From NCBI GenBank assembly GCA_937873275.1, contig CALMRC010000170.1:1-50755 (forward strand): a DNA stretch of 50,755 nucleotides. Direction: 5' to 3'. The position numbers were made by a program, and so were the translations under genes. The notes below the pieces were generated by a model. It did not search any database. It was given only the letters and a program-made list of their open reading frames with translations, and was not told the origin of the DNA. How positions within the stretch are numbered: the first letter of the stretch is position 1; each line of letters begins with the position of its first letter. This DNA is from an uncultured Spirochaetota bacterium. GTDB taxonomy: Bacteria > Spirochaetota > Spirochaetia > Treponematales > UBA12059. Positions 1 to 8,640 of this stretch are shown in pieces.

Positions 1-28
1 TTCCCCTCCCCGCCCCATACTTACCTCC

Positions 29-571
29 ATGGAACGCACCAGCTTCACGCATCCCCTGGTCGTCGACTCCGTGGAGACCCCCGGGGGCGGACGGATCGGC
101 ATGACCATCTGCCCTGGGAAGAAGCAGGCCCGCGCCGCCTCGGGATCCTGGAACCGGGACCTGGACGCGGACCTGGACGCGATTAGGGACTGGGGCGCGG
201 GGGTCCTGGTCAGCCTGATCGAGCCCGAGGAATATTCCCGGCTCGGGGTGGAGGACCTGCCGGAGAAGGCCCGGGTCCGGATGGTCCATCTGTCCCTGCC
301 CGTCCCGGACTACGGTCTGCCGGGTCCGGAGTGGGAGGCGGCCTGGGAGACCGAGGGTCCCCGGCTCTGCTCGATCCTCCTGCGGGGCGGGAGAATCTGC
401 CTCCACTGCATGGGGGGCCTGGGAAGGTCCGGGACGATCGCCGCCCGCCTCCTGGTCGAGCTGGGCGTACCGCCGGAGGACGCGATCCGCTCGGTCCGGG
501 CCGCCCGGCCCGGGGCCGTCGAGACCGCGGAGCAGGAGGAGTACGTGGCAGCGGTCCGGCCTCCTCCCTAG
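29..571 (+). CDS. Dual-specificity/tyrosine phosphatase-like protein
   Basis: A 180-residue cytosolic protein with the cysteine-phosphatase signature: His126, Cys127 and Arg133 in HCMGGLGRSGT give the CX5R(S/T) loop, and Asp94 in PDYG is the likely general acid. By family it would hydrolyse phosphotyrosine/phosphoserine or another phosphate monoester, closest in style to the CDKN3-like group of small phosphatases. The substrate is unknown and no kinase is adjacent. The start has no Shine-Dalgarno; a CATACT box lies 7 nt upstream, so the mRNA may be leaderless, although the -35 would fall outside the window. It converges on the M3 peptidase and their ends overlap by 4 nt. Confidence 0.85.
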   Translation: MERTSFTHPLVVDSVETPGGGRIGMTICPGKKQARAASGSWNRDLDADLDAIRDWGAGVLVSLIEPEEYSRLGVEDLPEKARVRMVHLSLPVPDYGLPGPEWEAAWETEGPRLCSILLRGGRICLHCMGGLGRSGTIAARLLVELGVPPEDAIRSVRAARPGAVETAEQEEYVAAVRPPP

Positions 572-2265
572 AATCCCCGGTCGTCCACGGCGTCCAGCCA
601 GGTCCGGGCTGGGGCCAGGATCCCGGCGATGGAGCCCTCCGCGAAGGGATTCCGCAGGCCCGCGATCCCGAGGAGATCCAGGAAGGGCCGGCTTCCCGCG
701 GCGTCGCAGAGGGCCAGGTAGCGGCGCCAGGCCCCGGGGCGGTCCTGCCGGGACAGGGCCCAGAACTCGTAGGCGCAGACTTGGGCCAGGGTGTAGTCGA
801 TGTAGTAGAAGGGGTCCTGGAAGATGTGGCCCTGGCGGAACCAGTAGCCCCCGGCCTCCAGGAACCCGTCGCCCTCGTAGTCCCGCCACGGCAGGTAGAC
901 CTTCTCCATCCGCCGCCACGCGGCCCGGCGCTCGGCGGGGGCCGCCCCGGGATGCTCGTAGACCCAGTGCTGGAACTCGTCCACCAGGACCCCGTAGGGC
1001 AGGAAGAGGATGCCGGAGGTCAGGTGCCGGAACCGGTACTTGTCCGCGTCCGCGCCGAAGAAGCCGTCCATCCAGGGCCAGGCCAGGAACTCCATGGACA
1101 TGGAGTGGATCTCGCAGGCCTCCAGGGTGGGCCAGTGGTACTCCGGGAAGGAGAAGCGCCCGCCCCGGGATACCTGGAAGGCGTGGCCGACCTCGTGGGT
1201 CAAGGTGTCGACGTCCTGGGCGGTCCCGTTGCTGTTCGCGAAGATGAAGGGAACCCCCTCGGCGGGGAGGTACGAGCAGTAGCCCCCCATCGCCTTGCCC
1301 TTCCGGGGCTCCAAGTCGAAGAGCTCCCGCTCCCGCATCCTGCGGAAGAAGGACCCCGTCTCGGCGGACATTTCGTCGTACATCCGTCCCGCGGCCTCGA
1401 GGAGTTCGGCGGTGCCCCCGGCCGGCTTGGGATTGCCCGTGGGGAACTCGAAGGCCTCGTCCCGGTAAGCCAGGGCCGAAAGGCCGAGCCTGCGGGCCTG
1501 GCGCTTCCGGAGGGAGGCGGCCAGGGGCACGACGGACCGGAGTACCTGGGACCGGTAGGAGGCGACCTGTCCGGGGCCGTAGTCCGTGCGGCCCAGGCGG
1601 GCGTAGCCCAGGGGCGTGAAGTTCGGAAAGCCCAGTTCGAGCGCGATGCGGTGCCGGACCGCGACGAGCTCGGCGTAGATCCGGTCGAACTCGTCCCCGT
1701 GGTCCCGGTAGAACCCGGAGACCGCGGACACGGCGCGGCCCCGGGTATCGCGGTCCGGGGACTCCACGAAGGGTCCGAGCTCGGCCAGGTTGAGGACACG
1801 TCCGTCGAAGGGAATGGCCGCGGAGGCCTTGAGCTTGCCGTACTCGCTGGCCAGGCGGTTCTCGACCGCCAGGAGATCCTCGATCCCGGGCTTGAAGGCC
1901 GCGAGCCTGCACTCCGCCATCCGGAAGATGTGGGGGCCCCAGACCCCTTCCAGCTCCTTCCGGAACGGCGAGGAGACCAGGGTCCCGTAGAGCTCGTTCT
2001 CCAGGGCGTCGATCCGGGGAGCCGCCCCGTCCCAGAAGTCGTTCTCGGCCTCGTAGAAGGGATCCGTGGTGTCGCAGGTGTGCCGGATCTCGACCAGGTC
2101 CTTGAGGGTGGAGATCCGACCCCGGAGCCCGGAGAGACGGTCCATGGCCTCCCGGGCGGCGTCGGCGCTCCGGGCCTTGGAGAAGTCCGAGAGCAGGGAG
2201 CGGAAGGCCGCGGACTCCGCCTCGATGTCGGGCCGGGCGTAGGGTATGTCCTGGAATTTCGTCAC
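568..2265 (-). CDS. M3 family oligoendopeptidase (PepF-like)
   Basis: A 565-residue zinc metallopeptidase that should cleave short peptides in the cytoplasm. The zinc-binding HEVGH motif is at residues 357-361 and the third ligand is probably a Glu in the ACEIHSMSMEFL segment downstream. Length fits the M3B oligoendopeptidase F family (about 560-600 residues), and there is no signal peptide. I chose a GTG start because an excellent AAAAGGAGG lies 6-8 nt before it; an in-frame extension further upstream has no ribosome site and would run through a recognisable promoter. It is monocistronic, transcribed away from the GH42 gene. The family is clear, the exact specificity is not. Confidence 0.92.
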   Translation of the reverse strand: MTKFQDIPYARPDIEAESAAFRSLLSDFSKARSADAAREAMDRLSGLRGRISTLKDLVEIRHTCDTTDPFYEAENDFWDGAAPRIDALENELYGTLVSSPFRKELEGVWGPHIFRMAECRLAAFKPGIEDLLAVENRLASEYGKLKASAAIPFDGRVLNLAELGPFVESPDRDTRGRAVSAVSGFYRDHGDEFDRIYAELVAVRHRIALELGFPNFTPLGYARLGRTDYGPGQVASYRSQVLRSVVPLAASLRKRQARRLGLSALAYRDEAFEFPTGNPKPAGGTAELLEAAGRMYDEMSAETGSFFRRMRERELFDLEPRKGKAMGGYCSYLPAEGVPFIFANSNGTAQDVDTLTHEVGHAFQVSRGGRFSFPEYHWPTLEACEIHSMSMEFLAWPWMDGFFGADADKYRFRHLTSGILFLPYGVLVDEFQHWVYEHPGAAPAERRAAWRRMEKVYLPWRDYEGDGFLEAGGYWFRQGHIFQDPFYYIDYTLAQVCAYEFWALSRQDRPGAWRRYLALCDAAGSRPFLDLLGIAGLRNPFAEGSIAGILAPARTWLDAVDDRGF

Positions 2266-2293
2266 CGGGGGCCTCCTTTTGGTCGAGGCCGAC

Positions 2294-2322
2294 AGTGTAG
2301 CGCGGCCGGGACGGCCGGGCAA
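2294..2322 (-). promoter_or_regulatory. Sigma-70-type promoter of the M3 peptidase
   Basis: On the minus strand, TTGCCC, a 17-nt spacer and TACACT. Transcription would begin about 7 nt downstream, giving a leader of roughly 20 nt containing the AAAAGGAGG ribosome site. Seen by eye, not tested. Confidence 0.6.
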
Positions 2323-2360
2323 GCGCGAATGCCCGGGCGGCCCTCCGCCGACGCCCGCCC

Positions 2361-4505
2361 CTATTCCCTCCCCGCCTTCCGGACGTACCGGACGATGCCG
2401 GACCCGCCCGGGACGGTCAGGGACACGGAGGCTTCCCGGGCGAGGGCGGGGTCGAAGTCCGCCTCGATCCGCGCCGGACCTTCCCGGTGGTTCACCGCCA
2501 CGAGGACCCAGTCCTCCGGGGCCTCCAGGAGCCGGACGACCGCGTTCGGGACGAAGGCCGCCGGCGCGGCCGGGGCGCCCGGGGCGGCCGCCGATGCGGG
2601 GGAGGCCGGACCGGGTCCGGGCTCCTCCCCGGGGAGGACGGCCAGGCGGCGGACCTGGGGATACCCGGCGGGATCGAGGAATCCCGCCAGGAAGTCCCGG
2701 GATGCCCGGTCCCCCCGGAGGTGGAAGGCCAGGGCCGCGAAGGTGGCGACGTAGACGGCCCGGCCGGAGCCCAGGGCGCAGGCGGTCACGGCGGGGCGGC
2801 CGTCCGGGAAACGGGCCGTGACCTCGGTGCCGGGTCCGGGTTCCACGACCCGGCGGTACTGGGCGCCCCCGAAGGAGATCCCGTCCCCGGAGGCCCGGGT
2901 GAAGCCCCAGTCGGGCAGGGCCTCGAGCTCGAGGTGCCGCACCCCGAAGAGCTCGGACAGGGCCCGGCTATCCGGGTCCAGAACGCCGCCGGCGTCGTAC
3001 ATCCCCGTGGCGGCCTCGCCCACGAGGAGCCCGCCGGCCTCGGCGAAGGCCCGGAGGGCCGCCCGCTCCGCGTCGTCCAGGCAGAGGGCCATCGGGACGA
3101 AGAGGGTCCGGACGCCCTCGGAGGCCAGGTGCTCCAGGTAGTCCTCGTGGACGAAGCGGACGGGGATCCCCGCCTCGTAGGCCGCCCGGTAGATCCCGGC
3201 GACGCTCCCGGCGTAGAGGTCCTCCCGGCGCTCGGCACAGAACGAGAGGACCTGGCTCTTCCGGGAAAGGTAGATCGAGTTCACCGCCGGAACCCGAGCC
3301 GCCGCGTCCAGCCGGGGGTCCGAGAGCTCCCGGGCGCAGGCCCCCGCCTCCCGGGACCGCTCGGTGTTCCCCCCGTCGTAGGCGGTGAGGCCGAAGCCCG
3401 GGGACTCGAGGCCCGCGGGCTCCGGGGCGTACTGCCAGTAGAGGACGCCCTTCCCGCCCGCGACGGTGGTGTTGTAGTTCCAGATCCGCACGTCCCGGCC
3501 CGTCGGGACCTCGCCCCCCAGGAAGCCGGCCTTCCCTCCTCCGCCCTGGAGCTCGACCTGGTAGAACCGCCTGCCCCGGGAGGCCTCGGCAACGACCTCG
3601 TTGTGGGCCAGGTGGGTGAAGGGATGCCCCTTCCCATGGAGCCACTTGGGGAAGCTCGAGAGGCCGAAGACGTCCACCTCCCGGGCCAGGGAGAACTCGT
3701 CCCCCAGCTCGTTGGCAAGGCCCCCGGCCAGCTTGTTGCCCAGCGTCGCGCTGTAGGCCACGTGGGTCTGGATCGTCGTGCCCGGGGCGCCCCGCCGGGC
3801 GGCCTCCGTGCGGATCCTCAGGTGCCGGGCCAGGTTCTCGATCCAGAAGAGCCGCCAGTCCAGCATGTCCGCCCAGGTGCCGAAGCGCGGGGGCGGCTCG
3901 ACCTCGGACCAGTCCGAGAGGCGGCGGAACCAGGCGGCGTTGAGGGACTCAAGGTCGCCGTACTTCGCCTGGAGCCACCCGCGGAAGGCGGCCCGGGAGT
4001 GCTCGCAGTAGCACAAGAGCTCCCCCCGGTAGTCGAACATGGGCTCCAGGTGGGGCTCGTTCCACACGTCCAGGGCGACGACGGAACGGGCCGTTAGGTA
4101 CCGGGCGGCCACGGCCTCGACGAAGCCGGCGACCAGGTCCGCGGCTTCCGGCTTGTCCATGCAGAGCCCGGGCCAGCCCGCGGAGGGGAGGTTCGGAGGC
4201 CCCCCGAAGGGGATGACCTCGCCCCGGCCGGTCCGGTACAGGGCGTCCTCGTTGCCCGGCAGGACCCAGGGGGGCGCGCCCTCGGGGATGGTGTTGATCA
4301 CCACCGAAAGGCCCCGGCGCTCGGCGATCCCGCAAAGCTCGTCCAGGTCCGAGAAATCGAGGCGGTCCCGCTCCGGCTCGATCCAGTTCCACACGGCCCA
4401 GAGCTTCACGGTGTTGAAGCCCAGGTCCGCCATGTTCGCCAGGTCTCGGTCCCAGCATTCCCGGCCCGGGAAGGGGGGCCGGTAGTATTGCGCTCCGAAT
4501 GTCAT
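2361..4505 (-). CDS. GH42-family beta-galactosidase
   Basis: A 714-residue glycoside hydrolase. The N-terminal TIM barrel (about 1-390) carries the acid/base Glu150 in DVWNEPHLE and the probable nucleophile Glu318 in YQVELQGG. A glutamine-amidotransferase-like trimerisation domain follows (about 410-640), then a small beta domain at the C-terminus, the usual GH42 layout. There is no signal peptide, so it acts on imported beta-galactosides in the cytoplasm. It is the last gene of an operon with two sugar permeases and a binding protein, from which it is separated by 26 nt. The ATG is preceded by GGGAGA. The linker before the C-terminal domain contains an Ala/Pro/Gly-rich low-complexity stretch near residues 635-655. 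GH42 enzymes also act on galacto-oligosaccharides or arabinosides, so the natural substrate is open. Confidence 0.9.
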   Translation of the reverse strand: MTFGAQYYRPPFPGRECWDRDLANMADLGFNTVKLWAVWNWIEPERDRLDFSDLDELCGIAERRGLSVVINTIPEGAPPWVLPGNEDALYRTGRGEVIPFGGPPNLPSAGWPGLCMDKPEAADLVAGFVEAVAARYLTARSVVALDVWNEPHLEPMFDYRGELLCYCEHSRAAFRGWLQAKYGDLESLNAAWFRRLSDWSEVEPPPRFGTWADMLDWRLFWIENLARHLRIRTEAARRGAPGTTIQTHVAYSATLGNKLAGGLANELGDEFSLAREVDVFGLSSFPKWLHGKGHPFTHLAHNEVVAEASRGRRFYQVELQGGGGKAGFLGGEVPTGRDVRIWNYNTTVAGGKGVLYWQYAPEPAGLESPGFGLTAYDGGNTERSREAGACARELSDPRLDAAARVPAVNSIYLSRKSQVLSFCAERREDLYAGSVAGIYRAAYEAGIPVRFVHEDYLEHLASEGVRTLFVPMALCLDDAERAALRAFAEAGGLLVGEAATGMYDAGGVLDPDSRALSELFGVRHLELEALPDWGFTRASGDGISFGGAQYRRVVEPGPGTEVTARFPDGRPAVTACALGSGRAVYVATFAALAFHLRGDRASRDFLAGFLDPAGYPQVRRLAVLPGEEPGPGPASPASAAAPGAPAAPAAFVPNAVVRLLEAPEDWVLVAVNHREGPARIEADFDPALAREASVSLTVPGGSGIVRYVRKAGRE

Positions 4506-4531
4506 GAACGTCTCCCTGTCGGCCCGGCGGA

Positions 4532-5380
4532 TCAGCCCTTGATGGCCCCGGCGGTCATCCCGGTGACCAGGTATTTCTGCATGAGGAAACCGACCAGGAT
4601 GATCGGGGCGATGCTGATGGTCGCCGCGGCGGAGCACTTGCCCCAGTCCACGGAGATGGCCCCCACGTAGCGGGCGATCCCGACGGTCAGGGGGTAGGTG
4701 TCCAGGTTGGTCAACTGGAGCGAGAACAGAAGCTCGTTCCAGGAGAACTGCATGATCAGGATCACCGCGGAGGCGATGGCCGGGGCCAGCATGGGGAAGA
4801 TGATCCGGAAGAAGGCCTTCATCCGGGAGCAGCCTTCCACGGTTGCCGAGTCCAGGATCTCCCCGGGGATGTCCCGGACGAAGGAGGCCATGATCCAGGT
4901 GACGAAGGGAAGTCCCATGGCGGAGTGCGCCAGGATGGGGCCCAGGTAGGTCCCGGTCAGGCGCAGGCGGTTCATGAGGATGAACATCGGGAGGAGCACC
5001 GTGATCGCGGGGACCATCTTTCCGATCAGCAAAAGGTTGGAAAGCCGCTCCCCGATCCGGGACTTGAAGAGCTTGAGCCCGTAGGCCGCCAGGGTTCCCA
5101 GGGCTATGGTAACGAAGGTCACCGAGACGGAGATGACGAGGGAATTGACGAAGTACCGCAGGAAGTCGTCCAGCTCGAAGAGCCGCTGGAAGTGGGTGAA
5201 GATGGGTTTGAAGACCAGGGCCGGCGGCATCCGCCGGATGTCCAGGGTGCGCCGGAAGGCGTTGGAAACGACGATGTAGACCGGAGCCGCCGTCCACAGG
5301 CCGAACACGAGGAGGAAGAAGGCCTTGGCCAGGCGGGGCGGCCATTTGCTCCGGGCTTTCATGCGGGGAGTGCGTGTCAT
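4532..5380 (-). CDS. Sugar ABC transporter permease, MalG type
   Basis: A 282-residue inner-membrane permease of the carbohydrate uptake transporter-1 class, with about six membrane segments. The cytoplasmic EAA-type loop, which contacts the ATPase, is the TVEGCSRMKAFFRIIFP stretch. It would pair with the MalF-type permease encoded one base upstream and with the binding protein before that. The ATG start has GGAGGG nine nt upstream; a second ATG seven codons in (MKARSK) is less well placed. No ATPase gene is present in this operon, so the transporter must borrow a MalK/MsmK-type ATPase from elsewhere. Confidence 0.92.
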   Translation of the reverse strand: MTRTPRMKARSKWPPRLAKAFFLLVFGLWTAAPVYIVVSNAFRRTLDIRRMPPALVFKPIFTHFQRLFELDDFLRYFVNSLVISVSVTFVTIALGTLAAYGLKLFKSRIGERLSNLLLIGKMVPAITVLLPMFILMNRLRLTGTYLGPILAHSAMGLPFVTWIMASFVRDIPGEILDSATVEGCSRMKAFFRIIFPMLAPAIASAVILIMQFSWNELLFSLQLTNLDTYPLTVGIARYVGAISVDWGKCSAAATISIAPIILVGFLMQKYLVTGMTAGAIKG

Positions 5381-5381
5381 C

Positions 5382-6287
5382 TCAGCGATCCCTCCGGTTC
5401 CGGTTCTGAAGGATGAAGGGAATCCCGAAGAGTCCGAAGGTGGCGATCATGGCGACCATGGCCACCGCGATCCCGTAGCTCAGGTCCCCGTTCTCGAATC
5501 CCTGGGTGTAGGCGTAGATGCTCAGGGAGACCGTCGAGTTGTTCGGCCCCCCGCCGGTCAGGGCGAAGATGATGTCGAAGACCTTGATGGTGTCCACCCC
5601 GCTGATGAGGAGGATCACCAGGTACACGTCCCGCAGGAGGGGCAGCGTGATCCGGAAAAAGATGGAGACCACCCCCGCCCCGTCCACCCGGGCGGCCTCG
5701 TAGAGCTCCGTCGGAATGGACACGAGGCCCGCGGTCAGGACGATGATGAGGAAGGGGACCACCTGCCACCAGTGGGCGATGATCGTGGACAGGAGGGCCG
5801 TCGAGGCGCTGGTCACGCCGGGGAAGAATTCGAAGGGGATGCCGACCCGGTCCATCATCCAGTAGAGGATGCCCTGGGGGTCGTAGATGTAGCGCCAGAT
5901 GAGGCCCACCACGATGGGCGACACCAGGAGGGGCACCGTCACGATCGGGCGGACGAGGCGGGCCAGGCGGCGGGAGAGGGAGTGGATCAGCACGGCCGCC
6001 AGGGTCCCGATGGTGAAGTCCCCGGCGATGGCCCCGGCGGAGAACATCAGGGTATTCCCCAGGGCCTTGAGGGCCGTCTCGTCCCGGAAGAACCGCAGGT
6101 AGTGCTTGAGGCCCACGAAGGCGGTCCGGGGATCGAAGGACCCGAAGGAAAAGTCGAAGAAGCTCAGGAAGGCGCCGAACGCCAGGGGCACGACCATCAC
6201 GCCCAGGACCAGGCTCACGGCGGGCACCATGAGCAGGGTGGGCAGCAGGTCGCCTTTCTCGAGGGACAGGGCGGCGGGCTTGGTCAT
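5382..6287 (-). CDS. Sugar ABC transporter permease, MalF type
   Basis: A 301-residue permease with about six membrane segments; the coupling loop ELYEAARVDGAG is a canonical EAA-G motif. It forms the transmembrane heterodimer with the MalG-type partner immediately downstream. A long GC-rich hairpin separates it from the binding-protein gene upstream, the common arrangement that allows the binding protein to be made in excess. The N-terminus is cytoplasmic with no large periplasmic insertion, unlike E. coli MalF. Confidence 0.92.
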   Translation of the reverse strand: MTKPAALSLEKGDLLPTLLMVPAVSLVLGVMVVPLAFGAFLSFFDFSFGSFDPRTAFVGLKHYLRFFRDETALKALGNTLMFSAGAIAGDFTIGTLAAVLIHSLSRRLARLVRPIVTVPLLVSPIVVGLIWRYIYDPQGILYWMMDRVGIPFEFFPGVTSASTALLSTIIAHWWQVVPFLIIVLTAGLVSIPTELYEAARVDGAGVVSIFFRITLPLLRDVYLVILLISGVDTIKVFDIIFALTGGGPNNSTVSLSIYAYTQGFENGDLSYGIAVAMVAMIATFGLFGIPFILQNRNRRDR

Positions 6288-6312
6288 GCGTCCTCCGTGG
6301 TCCGGGTCGGGT

Positions 6313-6350
6313 TCGCGGCCGCGTCCGGAGTCCCGGGCACGCGGCCGCGA
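6313..6350 (-). promoter_or_regulatory. Intercistronic hairpin between binding protein and permease genes
   Basis: Perfect 12-bp inverted repeat (TCGCGGCCGCGT and its complement) around a 14-nt loop in the 124-nt gap. No T run follows, so it is better read as an mRNA-stabilising or partial-termination structure than as a full terminator. The rest of the gap shows nothing else. Confidence 0.6.
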
Positions 6351-6411
6351 CCATGGAAAGCGCGCCCGGAACGCCCGCCGGTCCTCCGGCGCGGCGACCC
6401 GGGCGGCAAGG

Positions 6412-7653
6412 TCACTTCGTGAAGTCCGTGGCGGCCAGGTCCGCCTGGATCTTCTTGAGCACGTCCTCGGGCTTCGCGTCGGTCGTCGCGATCTCCGAGA
6501 GACCCACGATCAGGGCGTTCTTCAGGACCTGGAAATTCTTGAGGGCGGGGTCCATCTTGCCGTTGCCCAGCTCCTTCATGACCACCGAGAGGTAGGGCAT
6601 CTTCTTGGCCACCTCGGGGTCCTCGGACAGGGAGGTGATGGCGCTGATCTGCTGGTTGGCCAGGGTCTGCTTCTTCTCGATCGCGGGGCTGGTCATCCAG
6701 GAGATGAACTTGAAGGAGGCGTCCACGTCGTTGGTGTTCTTGGCGATGGCCCAGACCCAGTAGGCGTTGTTGGCCGCGGTGTCCCCGGTCTTCCCGTTGA
6801 GGGTCGCGTACTTGACGGTGTCCACGATCAGGGACTTCTCGGGATCGTGGTTCTGGTTGGCCAGGCCGCTCATGATGATGCCGATGGGCGCCGTCTTCGT
6901 GCGGACCGCCTCGGCGGTCTCGTCGTGGTGCCACGCCGTGGCGCCGCGCACGGAGTACTTGGCCAGCTGGTCGTATATGGTCGCGGCGTAGACGGACGGC
7001 TCGCTCAGCAGGTCTAGCTTGCCCTTCTTGTCGAAGTAGAAGCCGCCGGACGAGAAGAGGAGCTGGGAGTACAGGGTGGCCGCCGCGCCGCCCTGCTTGG
7101 CGGGGATCGCGATGCCGGAGCCCTTGGTCTCCTTGAAGTACTTGGCCACCGCCACGAGGTCGTCGGCGGTGCGGGGCACCTTGAGCTTGGCCGCGTCGAA
7201 GGCCGCGGAGTCGTAGGCCAGGATCAGGCACTGGGCGAAGGTCGGAAGCCCGTAGGTCTTGCCGTCGATCACGGCGCCCTGCATCATCCCCTTGGCGTAG
7301 ATCTTGGTGTCGACCTTGTACTTCTTCAATAGGTCGTCGATGGGGAGCAGGTAGCCCGCGTCCACATACTCCTTCATCCACTGGATGTTCACCCAGACCA
7401 CGTCGTAGTTCCCGGTCCCCTTGGCGGCCTGGAAGGACGTCATCTGCTTCTGCTTGAGGCTGCCGTAGTCGATGTCGTCGATGCGGACGTTGGCGTCGGG
7501 GAACTCCCGCACCATCTGCTTCTGGAAGTCCGCGTGGGGCCCCGCCCAGCGGGAGACCAGGAGACTCGGTTTCTTGTCCTGGGCCGCCGCCGACTGGGCG
7601 AACAGCGATACAAGGACAGCCGCCGCGAGGATCGCAAGTCGCATTCTCTTCAT
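6412..7653 (-). CDS. Extracellular sugar-binding protein (ABC family 1)
   Basis: A 413-residue solute-binding protein with a Sec signal peptide (residues 1 to about 25, hydrophobic core AILAAAVLVSL, Ala-X-Ala-like cleavage at SAAAQ) and no lipobox cysteine, so it is probably free in the periplasm. The mature part has the family-1 fold signature regions, e.g. YGLPTFAQCL and the C-terminal helical segments. It delivers an oligosaccharide to the two permeases downstream. A purine-rich AAGGGGG lies 9-10 nt before the ATG. Only 51 nt separate it from the glycyl radical activase, and a weak TATAAG box there could give a secondary promoter. The ligand is not predictable; beta-galactoside is suggested by GH42. 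Confidence 0.92.
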   Translation of the reverse strand: MKRMRLAILAAAVLVSLFAQSAAAQDKKPSLLVSRWAGPHADFQKQMVREFPDANVRIDDIDYGSLKQKQMTSFQAAKGTGNYDVVWVNIQWMKEYVDAGYLLPIDDLLKKYKVDTKIYAKGMMQGAVIDGKTYGLPTFAQCLILAYDSAAFDAAKLKVPRTADDLVAVAKYFKETKGSGIAIPAKQGGAAATLYSQLLFSSGGFYFDKKGKLDLLSEPSVYAATIYDQLAKYSVRGATAWHHDETAEAVRTKTAPIGIIMSGLANQNHDPEKSLIVDTVKYATLNGKTGDTAANNAYWVWAIAKNTNDVDASFKFISWMTSPAIEKKQTLANQQISAITSLSEDPEVAKKMPYLSVVMKELGNGKMDPALKNFQVLKNALIVGLSEIATTDAKPEDVLKKIQADLAATDFTK

Positions 7654-7704
7654 TTCCGTAACCCCCTTATATCCTATCCGCCCGTGGCGGAAGAATAAAC
7701 GATT

Positions 7705-8640
7705 TCACAGGAAAACTTTCCGGGCCCCCAGGGACTCCAGGGTCCGCAGCCATTCCTCCGACCGCCCCGGAGAGGGGGACGGAAACAGGATCGTACGGCC
7801 CTCCAGGCCGAACCGGGCCTCCTTCGCGACCCCCAGGGCGTGGTACGGAAGGATCTGCGCCCCCTCCAGTTCCGGCAATTCGTCCAGAAGTGCCGCGACG
7901 GCCCGGAGGTGGTCCTCCCCGTCGTTGACCCCCGGGACCAGGGGCAGGCGCAGGAGGACCCGGGCTCCGGACCGGCAGAGCCGGCGCAGGTTGTCCAGGA
8001 TCACCTCGCTCCCGGCCCCGCAGAGCTCCCGGTGCCGCAGCGTTCCCGTGGCCTTGTAGTCGAACAGGAACAGGTCGACCATCGGAGCGATCTTCCGGAA
8101 GTCCTCCGCCGAAGCCTGGCCGGAGGTCTCCAGGCACACGTGAAGGCTTCCCTTCCTCCGGAGGAACTCGAGAAGGAAGTCGACGTTCGCCATGGGCTCG
8201 CCCCCCGAGAGGGTGACTCCCCCGCCCTCCCCTACGGAAAAGTACGGGAAGTCCGGCTTCAAAGCTTCGTAGAGCTCCGACACGGTGTATTCCCGGCCGC
8301 AGAGGGACAGGGCGTCGTAGGGGCAAGCCTCCACGCACTTGCCGCAAGCCGTGCAGGTGTTCCAGTCCACGGCGTGACGGATCGCGCCGCCCGGCGTTTC
8401 CGGGAAGGAGTGGGACCCCGTCGGACAGACCCGGACGCACTCCCCGCAGAGACGGCACAGGGAATCCGTATACGCCAGCCGGGGCTCGGGATCCCAGGAC
8501 TCCGGGTTGTGGCACCAGGCGCAGCGCAGGGGGCAGCCCTTGAGGAACACCGCCGTCCGGATGCCCGGCCCGTCGTTCAGGGATAGGCGCTGGATGTCGT
8601 AGACGACCGCGGTCGGGCCGTCAGTACGTGACGCGGTCAT
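7705..8640 (-). CDS. Glycyl-radical enzyme activating protein (radical SAM, PflA-like)
   Basis: A 311-residue radical SAM enzyme. Cys36, Cys40 and Cys43 (GCPLRCAWC) bind the SAM [4Fe-4S] cluster. A ferredoxin-like insertion carries two further clusters (Cys62/65/68/72 and Cys96/99/102/106). That insertion is typical of activases for dehydratase/lyase-type glycyl radical enzymes and is absent from the plain pyruvate formate-lyase activase. The GGE motif is in TLSGGEP near residue 150. It installs the glycyl radical on the enzyme encoded just upstream, whose gene end it overlaps by 20 nt, so translation is probably coupled. Requires anoxic conditions. Confidence 0.95.
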   Translation of the reverse strand: MTASRTDGPTAVVYDIQRLSLNDGPGIRTAVFLKGCPLRCAWCHNPESWDPEPRLAYTDSLCRLCGECVRVCPTGSHSFPETPGGAIRHAVDWNTCTACGKCVEACPYDALSLCGREYTVSELYEALKPDFPYFSVGEGGGVTLSGGEPMANVDFLLEFLRRKGSLHVCLETSGQASAEDFRKIAPMVDLFLFDYKATGTLRHRELCGAGSEVILDNLRRLCRSGARVLLRLPLVPGVNDGEDHLRAVAALLDELPELEGAQILPYHALGVAKEARFGLEGRTILFPSPSPGRSEEWLRTLESLGARKVFL

